A stretch of DNA of 64,000 nt from Enchytraeus crypticus (lineage: Eukaryota; Annelida; Clitellata; Enchytraeida; Enchytraeidae), in contig CAJHZI010000445.1 of the NCBI GenBank assembly GCA_905160935.1, forward strand, positions 459,501-523,500. The letters are read 5' to 3'. The notes beneath the pieces were generated by a model. It was given only the letters and a program-made list of their open reading frames with translations, searched no databases and was not told the origin of the DNA. The position numbers were made by a program, and so were the translations under genes. Each line of letters opens with the position of its first letter. Position 1 is the stretch's first letter. Below are positions 39,927 to 48,079 of this stretch, in pieces.

Positions 39927-41388
39927 GTAGTAGTAGTAGTAGTAGTTGCTCTGGGAGGTTCGTGCACGTGTTTCAGTCGCACTTTGGCTAATGCGGCTTC
40001 CCAGAGTGTAGAAGAATTATTTTAATCGCTTCTTTTTTAACTTTTAATTAAATAAAGTCTATATAAGTCAGTAAAATATTCGACCGCGGATCAGTGTTTT
40101 GCGGGGTTCAAATCCTGGGCTCGCCCGTCACTGACATCGCTTTCTTGTGAAGAAACTGACGTTAACTTTAGCTTTAGCTTTATCTCAGCGCACAAATCAC
40201 TGCTTTATCGAGATTTTATCATTTAATCATAGCAAAAACTTCCTGCGGAGCAATTACAAAATAGCTAAAACATTTCGTCACAACAACATTGTAAAGATGC
40301 TAAATTCACTAATACAAGTAATGAGAATCAAACACAAAAGTGCGAATGCCTTCTTGGCTCATGTTGAGATTTTTTAAAACCTACTAACCCAGTCTGCTAT
40401 TTGAAAGAAATATACTTTTTTAAATTTTAAGTACGAATATTTAATATTCATATTATAATAAGTATCTTCTCATTGACCTTTTGAAGAGAAGACATTCAGG
40501 CTTCTGGCCTTGACGTTAAACTCACATCATTAATCAGTCATCTCTCAAATAAAATTACTTGTAAGAAGACCAGACGATTAGCTCGCTCAACGTTGCATAT
40601 ATTTGGATGGCGAATTTTACTTTCAAAACGTATTCCTTTTATAATCTAACTACAAAATTTGCAAATAAGTAAAAAATACGTAAGGTATTATTTTTTAGTT
40701 GATAATCAATCAACCAATCAATCAATCAATAAGAATTTAACGTCCGGTTCCTCGCCATAAGGCAATGTCAGGGACGTCTCTTGCAGACTCTACACAAACA
40801 GGCGCCAAAGCACCACACGATGACGACTGAGTACACAGAGACCACAAAAGAAAGCGAGATCAAAACAGTGCAAGTCCAAGATCCAAGGCAAGTGGGTTAA
40901 AATTTAGACCTATGGCGGAAAGAGATGGGTTTTTATCTTGCCAAGGAAAGTACCAATACAATTACAAGATCGAAGATCTTGTGGCAGAGAGATAATAATC
41001 AATCAATGAAACAGATAATAATCGATCAATGCATGAAAAACTGCTAAAGCTAATGTTAACGTCAGTTTCCTCAATCGAAGGTGAAGCTTAGAAGTACCTT
41101 ACATAGGAAAATCAATTCGAAATTTTTCTGCTCTCAATTTGTTTGCCATTTTATATCGTTTTCAAATTTTGTTAAAGAGTTTAAATATTTATGTTTTTGC
41201 CTCGTAGGTGGGAGCCACTTGACTATAGGACTCTTAGAGATGTTAACGTTACGCTGATCTTCCCTCCAGGGCTAAGTGTATTTAGCGTTGACTTCATCGC
41301 TATTTACACACGTAGTTTACCATTCGGCTATGGTATGATCTCTCTATCACGCTTCACCAATGTTCCTCCTAGTCTACCATCACAGTAG
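32389..41388 (+). CDS. Gene B: two-DM13-domain membrane protein, complete
   Basis: Six exons (32389-32719, 35160-35244, 36135-36243, 36818-36983, 39743-39821, 41208-41388) join in frame to 951 bases, 316 residues plus TAG. Residues about 20-48 ([15 protein letters not shown]...) form one membrane segment, probably a type II anchor with the C-terminus outside. DM13 domain 1 spans exons 1-3: [46 protein letters not shown] and WC. DM13 domain 2 spans exons 4-6: [40 protein letters not shown]. Only domain 1 keeps the family cysteine. The start ATG is provisional: a possible acceptor (TTATGTTGTAG) lies at about 32407-32418. DM13 is known from Skeletor and DOMON-type proteins; the substrate is unknown. 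Confidence 0.8.
32778..32874. repeat. (TA)n microsatellite
   Basis: Nearly 50 TA units at the start of gene B intron 1, immediately followed by a LINE scrap. Confidence 0.95.
32875..32975 (-). mobile_element. LINE scrap with RT active-site box (family E-like)
   Basis: Minus strand reads [20 protein letters not shown] and [12 protein letters not shown]: the FADD box of a reverse transcriptase. Only about 100 bases remain, joined to the TA tract. Confidence 0.6.
32976..33899. other. Gene B intron 1, unremarkable part
   Basis: AT-rich sequence. Open frames at 33341-33732 show no family resemblance and no splice support. Nothing called. Confidence 0.4.
33900..34930 (+). mobile_element. Heavily decayed LINE
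   Basis: Plus strand. A stretch near 34195 resembles the endonuclease start (WNV-type), and near 34880 the C-terminal pattern [10 protein letters not shown] typical of LINE ORF2 tails can be read. Between them only scattered similarity remains. Higher GC than the surroundings. Confidence 0.4.
35160..35244 (+). CDS. Gene B exon 2 (mid DM13-1)
   Basis: Acceptor TTATTTGAAG. It reads [20 protein letters not shown], and AYFWIG is the DM13 signature after DGTAP. Donor GGAAG/GTTTAA, phase 2. A short 85-base exon that is easily missed. Confidence 0.75.
35270..35460 (+). mobile_element. LINE 3' UTR scrap (as at 20500-20640)
   Basis: TTTTGGACTTCCTTTTTGCTC, split as TTTTGGACTTCC and GCTCACCGGCTTGGATTTGT, matches the 3' UTR of the element at 19395-20740, then (ATT)n. 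Confidence 0.55.
35545..35640 (-). mobile_element. SINE S3 fragment
   Basis: Shares AGGCAATTTAGTCCATTTAC, CAGTCCAGTGAATGTCCGAG and GATCAGCGCGGCTG with 43320-43460. That copy has a B-box (GGGTTCGAATC on the minus strand), absent here. Confidence 0.6.
35641..35915 (-). mobile_element. LINE fragment, family B
   Basis: CCAATCAATCTTGTCAAATG and CTTCTCTTGTGCCGCAGCC match the RT region of the element at 17883-18770 in the same orientation. Frame lost. Confidence 0.65.
35980..36030 (+). mobile_element. 3' end of LINE family A or S2
   Basis: CCCGACCAGGTTAAACTGGG followed by ATTCAAGGGAAGATGATTATGAT, the shared LINE-A/S2 terminus. Confidence 0.6.
36135..36243 (+). CDS. Gene B exon 3 (end of DM13-1)
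   Basis: Acceptor TGTGTATCTAG, donor TATACG/GTGAGT. It reads [20 protein letters not shown] then FSLWCVQYT, including the conserved tryptophan-cysteine of DM13. It leaves in phase 0. Confidence 0.85.
36363..36455 (+). mobile_element. tRNA-derived SINE S1, head-truncated
   Basis: GGGGTTCAAATCCTGGGCTC then GCCCGTCACGGATATCGCC. It lies in gene B intron 3, 120 bases after exon 3. Confidence 0.75.
36577..36676. repeat. (TA)n microsatellite
   Basis: Interrupted TA tract in gene B intron 3. Confidence 0.95.
36818..36983 (+). CDS. Gene B exon 4 (linker and DM13-2 start)
   Basis: Acceptor GTTGACAG, donor CTAACAG/GTATGT. It reads [20 protein letters not shown] and [14 protein letters not shown]. The exon is homologous to gene A exon a, with the same entry and exit phases. 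Confidence 0.85.
37078..37900 (-). mobile_element. LINE family A fragment in gene B intron
   Basis: It begins at its 3' end CATCATCAGCATCTTCCC. The minus strand encodes [20 protein letters not shown] and [20 protein letters not shown], then decayed RT sequence. Short internal tandem duplications lie at about 37560-37610 and 37700-37780. Confidence 0.8.
37990..38245 (-). mobile_element. LINE family D, part 1 (split by a SINE)
   Basis: Minus strand: [20 protein letters not shown] and [20 protein letters not shown], the inter-domain region of a LINE ORF2. The same family occurs at 42210-43220, where NALLRSGKIE-like sequence is seen. Confidence 0.7.
38246..38376 (-). mobile_element. tRNA-derived SINE S1 inserted in a LINE
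   Basis: Minus-strand S1 copy flanked by ATGTCTTGT at 38237-38245 and 38377-38385, a 9-base target duplication. It splits the LINE family D reading region. Confidence 0.85.
38377..38990 (-). mobile_element. LINE family D, part 2 (endonuclease side)
   Basis: Minus-strand decayed endonuclease region: about 38530-38700 reads, in pieces, [22 protein letters not shown], and TSDHSAIV-like sequence, motifs of APE-type LINE endonucleases. Continues the element at 37990-38245. Confidence 0.65.
38991..39471. other. Gene B intron 4, nothing recognised
   Basis: AT-rich, no coding or clear repeat signal. Confidence 0.4.
39472..39566 (-). mobile_element. tRNA-derived SINE S1
   Basis: Minus-strand copy: GCTGGTAAAGCTAATATTAAC through GGATTTGAACCCCGCACAT (reverse complement of the B-box). 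Confidence 0.8.
39743..39821 (+). CDS. Gene B exon 5 (mid DM13-2)
   Basis: 79 bases, identical in length and phase to gene A exon b. Acceptor TCTTTGTAG, donor GAAGGAGG/GTACAA. It reads [20 protein letters not shown]. Confidence 0.8.
39895..40180 (+). mobile_element. (AAT)n tract, shared repeat and S1 SINE
   Basis: (AAT)n/(AGT)n at 39893-39945, then GCGGCTTCCCAGAGTGTAGA (shared with 31005), then a plus-strand S1 copy (about 40066-40180) with GGGGTTCAAATCCTGGGCTC. Gene B intron 5. Confidence 0.7.
40181..40732. other. Gene B intron 5, nothing recognised
   Basis: AT-rich. A short open frame running past 40147-40377 starts inside the SINE and has no support. Confidence 0.4.
40733..40990 (-). mobile_element. 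L2/CR1-like LINE scrap
   Basis: TTTAACGTCCGGTTCCTCGCC and GTCAGGGACGTC are the reverse complement of the family C terminus; the rest is decayed. Confidence 0.5.
41042..41085 (-). mobile_element. S1 SINE 3' scrap
   Basis: GCTAAAGCTAATGTTAACGT followed by CAGTTTCCTCAATCG, only the S1 tail remains. Confidence 0.65.
41208..41388 (+). CDS. Gene B exon 6 (end of DM13-2)
   Basis: Acceptor TTGCCTCGTAG. It reads [20 protein letters not shown] then [14 protein letters not shown], and a proline-rich tail to TAG. No family cysteine in this domain. Confidence 0.85.
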
Positions 41389-41874
41389 AATGATGAAACG
41401 AAATTAACTATTACTTTGTAATACCATCTTCTTGTTTAGGAATATAAGATGCAATGTAGTGGACAATGAGTATCATAATGTGCATTATAAATCGCAATTC
41501 TTTATTTTCTAAGATTTTTTAAGATTAATTTTATTTTGCCCAACACCTGTACGATAGGCTCTCACACCTCTCTTATTCTATGTCTTATTCTTGGCCACGA
41601 TAAGAAAATTGGTTACAATTTAAGAGCTTTGACAGCGGCACACTTATTAACTAGAATTAATGGTTTCAGATTAGCTACATTACTATTATAATACCTGTTT
41701 AGAGATTAGTTTATTACTACTTCTTGACAAGCATCAGGTAGCCTACACTAATTTTGAGCCAGTATTACAAAGCTTCATTTGATGGACTGCAGATCCGCTG
41801 TAGACGCGAGTATCAAAGGCCACTGATCACTCACCTGCCACTGATGATACCGACATTCGCTTTGAGAGTAAAAA
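41389..41874. other. Downstream of gene B
   Basis: Presumed 3' UTR and flank. TTTATTTTCTAAGATTTTTT near 41500 is AT-rich, with no clear AATAAA in the first 300 bases. Confidence 0.35.
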
Positions 41875-42007
41875 AGCTGGTAAAGCTAAGGTTAACGTCA
41901 GTTTCCTCACTCGAAAGCGATGTCAGTGACGGGGGAGCCCAGGATTTGAACCCGCATCAACTGATCCGCGGTCGAGTATCTTACCGACTTCGCCACTGGC
42001 TCCAGCC
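41875..42007 (-). mobile_element. tRNA-derived SINE S1, near-complete
   Basis: The best-preserved copy. The minus strand runs GGCTGGAGCCAGTGGCGAAG (A-box region), GATCAGTTGATGCGGG, GTTCAAATCCTGGGCTCCCC (B-box), then CACTGACATCGCTTTCGAGT and a tail ending CTTTACCAGC. About 130 bases long. Confidence 0.9.
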
Positions 42008-42209
42008 AGTGGGCCTAGTCTCGACGGTTGATTAGTTACCTCTACCTCTCGAACAATCATATTTTAAGGCTTAATTGACTTAGGTTTAAAAGATATGTTT
42101 GACTAGTTTTATTCGATTGCTCTTATGCTGCTAAATGATTTCTATACTTTAAAGACAATAATAACATTAAAGGCTAAAAGGCCTCGCTTTGTATCGCAAT
42201 AAACTAAAA

Positions 42210-43220
42210 GTTTGTTAAGCAGAAAAGAATGCTCTATTGCGCTCTGGCAAGATCGAAAGGGAGTAACTCTATTGTTATAAAAATTGATAATCTAATTGCA
42301 AAGCTATTGATTATCCTAAGCTGATATCGCGCCTCAATATGGATCCTTCAATGGTCGAACGTTGGAAAATTGCAAATCAGTTTCCTTATATTACAAGATC
42401 TGATAAATGCAAATCATTAACACAATACATAGCAAACTTACATTAAGTAAAATTGAGAAAAAGAGTATACAGGAAAAATATAAGGAGCAGAAATAAAAAG
42501 TTGGTAAAGCTAATGTTAACGTCAGTTTCCTCACTCGAAAGCAATGTCAGTGACGGGCGAGCCCAAGATTTGACCCCGCATAAATAGTCATACAAAACGT
42601 GAGATCAGACCTAGAGAGAAAGAAAAATTATTCAGAAAGCACTGTTTAGGAAAAATCTGAGCATTTAGCACCTGGTAACATTACTCTAATGCCTTTAATG
42701 AATATTATGCCAAATCTCGACTGATCTTAAATATTGATCGTCCCTCCTTTAGAGTACCAATACTAGGGCCAATTTTAAAGCACTCTCTGAATTTCAAGTA
42801 TTTAAAATATTAAATAATCTAAAGCAACTTCTGCTGGTTTGAGTGGTCTTACAGCTTGGTTTCTACGATTTTCTGCTCCTGTATGTCAACCGCTAGCTGC
42901 ACTTTCAAATGCTTCCATGGCGCAATCTGTTGTCCCAAATCAGTGGAAATCGTCTTGTATAAATCCTTGGTCTATAGTATCTAAACACTCTACACTAACA
43001 GAGCTCATCCTGTCTCAATTACCCCTGTTCCTTCCAGACTTTGTAAGAGAGTTATCACTTCTTTTTATAGTTATTTGCTCTATTATGTCCTCCTGCTACA
43101 CTTTGTTTATGTGACCAGTTCGCTTTCCGACCATCCGGACCCACAACAGGCGCCCTGATAATACTCTTTTAGAGCATCTCATAAATGCTGTCAAGTATAG
43201 TCCTTTTGTTAGAGCAATTG
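42210..43220 (+). mobile_element. LINE family D, interrupted by S1
   Basis: Plus strand: the NALLRSG-like region at 42225, then, after an S1 copy at 42500-42588, RT sequence GLTAWFLRFSAPVCQPLA and SVVPNQWKSSCINP. This is the 'thumb-side' start of an RT domain. Frame changes throughout. Confidence 0.7.
42500..42588 (-). mobile_element. tRNA-derived SINE S1
   Basis: GTTGGTAAAGCTAATGTTAA through GGGCGAGCCCAAGATTTGAC, inserted within LINE family D. Confidence 0.8.
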
Positions 43221-43319
43221 TTTGTTATTGGCCAAAGCCAAGAACAAAAAAGTAAACACGCATCAGGCCTATAGTGAAATGATCTATATGTTGATATCTA
43301 TCACTCTAAATACCATGTT

Positions 43320-43460
43320 TAAACCGTTAGGCAATTTAGACCATTTTCTGTATAACCAGTCCAGTGAATGTCCGAGATTTTACTCTCGGATCAGCGCGGC
43401 TGTGATTCGAACCCAGAAAATTCTACTCACCTCAGGATCTGCCGTTTAAAACTTCATGAA
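43320..43460 (-). mobile_element. SINE S3
   Basis: The minus strand contains GGGTTCGAATCACAGCCGCG, a good B-box (GGTTCGAATC), upstream of CTCGGACATTCACTGGACTG. The head before the B-box includes GATCCTGAGGTGAGTAGAA. The second copy is at 35545. Confidence 0.6.
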
Positions 43461-43969
43461 GTTACCCCTACGCTATTAAGACACTCTATTAAGAAAGTAA
43501 TGGCTCAATAAACAATTTACAACAATGAACAATTTATTAGTGGTTTAAATCTTTTGAGCGGATCGGACATTCAACCGCTATTGAGAAGTTTATTACCTGG
43601 TCTGAAACCATTTCGAGCTCAGTAATATAGCGTCATTGGGCTATTAGTCTGACATTATTTGAGTGTTTGATTCTGTCGAGTTGAAGCAAATTGGTCACAC
43701 AATTTCGAAGTATAATGTCCTGAATTATAATGTCCTGTCAATTTAAAAACTGAATTTTTAGTAAAACATAATAACTCCGGTGCTATTTCAAACACTTCTA
43801 CAACACTTCATAAGCTTTTGGAAAAATGGCCCAGACTTAAAATATTAGACTTAATAATAGACTTAAATAGCCAGACACAAAATATTGCAATTTCAATGCG
43901 AAATATTAAGAATTTACCAAACTTTTGCAGCTTTGCTAGAGGATTATTTTACTCTCAGATCAAAACAAG

Positions 43970-43970
<1 letters not shown>
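43461..43970. other. Intergenic stretch
   Basis: AT-rich with CCTGAATTATAATGTCCTG-like internal repeats at 43718-43740. Nothing else recognised. Confidence 0.4.
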
Positions 43971-44001
<31 letters not shown>

Positions 44002-44012
44002 TGTACAATATG

Positions 44013-44065
<53 letters not shown>

Positions 44066-44085
44066 TCATCATCATCATCATCATA
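43971..44085. repeat. (TA)n followed by (ATC)n
   Basis: Two TA tracts, then ATCATCATCATCATCATCAT, the 3' tail of the following minus-strand LINE. Confidence 0.95.
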
Positions 44086-44770
44086 AATTGCTTGCGTTCT
44101 ATACAGAACATAGGGCGGCAACATTCCTTCATTCGTTTCTCTCATCAGCAATCTTCGCAGCGTCTTCCCGTGAAATGTTTAATGCTCTCAAATCCTTGTT
44201 GTTACTTCTAGGTCTTCCTCGTTTTCCTTTTTCCTTGAGTTGGCTTCCAGTTAATTGCAGTCTTTGCGTATCTATCCTCAGATATTCTCAGTAAATGACC
44301 TAAAATCCTCAACCTTCTCTCAGAAACTATTTCATCTAATTTTCTTTGTCCACTCCTTTCGAGTACTGTTTCATATTTGACGTGGTCCCAATAGTGTATA
44401 TTTAAAATTCTTCTGAGGCATCTTTGTTGGAATCAGTTTAATTTCTGCTTTATTTTATTAGTACTTTCCCAGGTTTCACATGCATACATTAAAACTGGTT
44501 GGATAATTGTTGAATATATTTTTATTTTTAATTGCTCCTCAATTTTACAACTCTTCCAAATAAATTGGAGCTTTTGGAATACGTCATATGCTTTACCGAT
44601 CCTAGATTCTACATCTCTTTCACTTGATCCCTTTGCGATATTGTGCTGCCTAAATACGTGAACTTTTTACCCTCTTCAACCTCGCTTTGATTAACTCTTA
44701 TCGTGAATATGTCTGTCTCTGCAGTTGTGAGTATTTTTGTCTTTTCAGGGCTAATTAGGAGAACTATGTT
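44086..44770 (-). mobile_element. LINE family E, 3' half
   Basis: Minus strand: SPEKTKILTTAETDIFTIRV and GKKFTYLGSTISQRDQ, then decayed sequence with CLRRILNIHYWDHVKYE and RRLRILGHLLRISEDRY. Its upstream half appears to lie at 47480-47830. Confidence 0.75.
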
Positions 44771-47479
44771 TATTGAAGTACACATACACGTATACATACA
44801 TGCGCAAGGTCATCAAAGAGGGTATGTATACCCTATCTAGTTGACATCCATCAATACATCAAGGAATTTAATACAATTAACTCTTGCAAATTGATTATGG
44901 TCCATAAATAATGTAAGATTGTTATCACGTATATACGCTTCGTCATTGGTAGACGGAAAGAAAACAATATATGCTGATTTAGCTATATTAATAGTTAAAC
45001 GATTACTTTGGAACCAGTTACAAATTTTTTTACTTGCCGAATTTGGCACATACAAGCAAATCTATCAAGTTATTTCCTTTAATAAAGGCATTTGAATCAT
45101 CAGCAAAAAGTTTGAATGAAATGTCCGGGCACGTATGATGGATATCCTTGACTTATATTAGGAAAAGCAAAGGCCCTAATATAGAGCCTTGTGGAACTCC
45201 AACTGAGATTGGTTTAGTGGAAGAAACTGAGTCGCCTGTAACTGAATATTGCTGTCTATTTGTAAGATACGAGTTTAGACAACTGAGTGGTAAACCTCTT
45301 ATACCGTAATTTTCTAATTTATTTAGGAGGATGTCATGATCGACCGTGTCAAATGCTTTGCTGAGGTCTAGAAAGAGTCCCAGTGTATGATTTTTACTGC
45401 CTTTCTGAGAACGTATCATATTTAAACTACTGAAAATTGCGTCTACTGTAGAGTGCCCTTTTCTGAAACCAAATTGATTTTCAGAAAGTGTATTATGTCG
45501 TTCAAAAAATTCAATAATTCTGTTATATACTAGTCTTTCAAAAATTTTACTGAGGTCTAGCAAAGAAATAGGTCTAAAATTTTGTACATCGTCACTTTTT
45601 CCTGATTTAAAAACTGGGATGACTTTGGCTGTCTTAAATCTAGTAGGGAACACACCAGTAATAAAAGTTCGATTAATTAAGTGTGTTAATGGTTCAGCAA
45701 TAAAATCTGGGGATAGTTGTAGAATTTTATTAGATAAGCCATCAGGGCCTGTCGAATTAGTTTTTTAAGCGCCAGGATGGTGTTGAAGACTTCATTGGTG
45801 GTGGCAGGTTTAAGAAATAATGAATTTTGACAAGATGATGGCAAATATTGCTTAAAATTAATATTAGTTGAGTTATGGGAGTTAAATTTGGACGCTAATT
45901 TTGACCCAATTTTAGAAAAATATTCATTAAAAGTTTCAGCTATTTCCCTTTGATTGTATATTTTTTAGTGTCTTTTATCACATAACCCATTTGGGAGTTA
46001 CAACGCTTCTTTTTAAAGCTGCAAATATTATTAAGAGTTTTCCATATATTCTTGATGGAATTTTTTCGCGAGTCAAGAAGATTTTTATAATATTCAATTT
46101 GGGTATTTTTGATGATTCTATCAAGATCTTTTTTATGGGCTTTATAGAGTTTCATATCCTCTTCTTTGCTTGATTGCTTAGCTTTAAGAAATAAAGAATT
46201 CTTATGTTTAATTTTTTTTCTTTAGTTCATTATTTATCCAACTTTTATCTTTCAATTTCTTCCTTGAACAGCGTGTTAGAGGCATATTTGCGTTTGAAAG
46301 CTCCTCAATGGTGTTAATTAAGAAGTCTAACATCCCATCTAAATCATTCATTAGCAAAATTTGAGACCAACTAATCTTAGATAAATTATTCTGAAAAGTC
46401 TCAATATTTTTCACGTTGAAAATCCTTCTAAGTGTGGCCGATCGGCATAAGTGAGTAACTTTTTTTTGGAAGTAATTATAATCAGATTAGCGTAATGGTC
46501 AGATATGACACTGACAATAGTTAAAGATTTAATTAAACTTTGACCATCACTGGTTATTCCAAAATTAGAAAAAACATGGTCAATCACTGTAGCAAAATTT
46601 TTACTACAGTGAGTAGGTAATATTGAATAACAATTGAAATTTAAGTTATCAAGCAGATTAACATAATCATTAACATGCGTATTAGAGTTATAATTATTAA
46701 GATTAACGTTTATGTCACCAAGTATTAGACTTCTTTTTAAAGGTTTGATAATATACATAAATTTTGGTAATAAGATATTAAATTTGGAAATACACGTAGA
46801 CGGATGGCGATAAAATAGGTAAATGCGAAAGATATGATTATTAACTGAAATATTAATAACCAGGTGTTCTGCAAGAGGACCAAAAAAATTAGATTCCGCA
46901 GAAGAATGAAGAACATTGTAACATAAATGTTTCTTAATTAAAATCCAACACCACCAACTTTGCCAGATTTTGGGGTACTATAAATGAAATTATAATCCTC
47001 AAACATAGAATCAAAATAATTGATATTAGTTGACCATAGTTCCGACAAAGCTATAACATCAAAGTTATTATTATAGGAACATAGTAGCTCCTTAAGTTTA
47101 CTATGGTTAGCGTTAAGACTTCGTATATTGACATGAAACACAGACAAAATAGATATGTTAGATGTGGATTGGAGATATTTATAAGATTCTGCATAGTTAT
47201 AATAACCAATCTTATAATTAATAATTAGATCATTATCAAGTAAAGAATTTGAGTAGGCATTATTATCATCAGAAAGATTCGAGTTAATATTAAGATGAGC
47301 CATTTTTAATTTACTAGGACTATAGATGACACTGGAGCAGAGGTGGTAGTTGCTTGAGAGGTTGAGGTGCTAGTTTGGGTGTTGGTTATCTTCGCTTTAA
47401 AATTCCACGGCTTGACGATAATTTCACTTGACCATAGAAGGGTCGAGTTGAGAAACTTTTCTAATATATTCTCATTTAC
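44771..47479 (-). mobile_element. LINE family F (endonuclease plus RT), inserted in family E
   Basis: Nearly full-length ORF2 on the minus strand, broken by frame changes. APE endonuclease: SVFHVNIRSLNANHSKLKEL and VIALSELWSTN (47303-46938), then LILGDINVNLN and [72 protein letters not shown] and [16 protein letters not shown] (45653-45153). C-terminal LTLFMDHNQFARVNCIKFLD. A Jockey-superfamily element (CR1/Daphne-like; clade approximate). Confidence 0.85.
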
Positions 47480-47830
47480 TATACATACTTGAAAGGCGTT
47501 GGAGCATTAATCTCTCGATTTTACCTTTTAATTATATTATTAATCCAACTTTTGCAGCATTTTCTTCTAGTGCTAATGTCATTTCTTGTAGTAGATGACT
47601 GTTGTTTGCTAGTAAAGCTATATCGTCTACAAAATCAAGGTCAGTGAGTTTCCTATGACCCAACTTTATTACCTATTCTCTTTCTTCAAAAGCCTTTCTC
47701 ATCACAAAATAAATCACTAGACGAAAAAGAAATGGTGATGAAATACATCCCTGTCTAACTCCAGTCACAATGTTGAAGGTGTCAGTGGCTTCCGTTTGTG
47801 TTCTTATGTTGCACGACGAGTTTTCGTATT
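47480..47830 (-). mobile_element. LINE family E, 5' part
   Basis: Minus-strand decayed RT around the active site: sequence like TGVRQGC at 47755, LDFVDDIALLANNSHLLQE at 47640-47570, then ending in KVGLII, which resumes as LLISPEKTK at 44770. Confidence 0.6.
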
Positions 47831-47893
47831 ATGATTTAAACAAATCTGTGAATTTCCCAGGAATTCCATAGCTTTTTATTATTTTCCATAAAG

Positions 47894-47935
47894 TATATAT
47901 ATATATATATATGTATGTATATATATATATATACA

Positions 47936-47982
<47 letters not shown>
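47894..47982. repeat. (TA)n microsatellite
   Basis: TA tract interrupted by ATGTATG and CAG; it follows the LINE family E region. Confidence 0.95.
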
Positions 47983-47985
<3 letters not shown>

Positions 47986-48079
47986 GGGACAATTAATCGA
48001 TCTTCTTGTGCACATTCCATTAAGTTCTGACAACTCAATATTGCACATTGAACAAGAGGGTAGGTTCACAACAAGTCTA

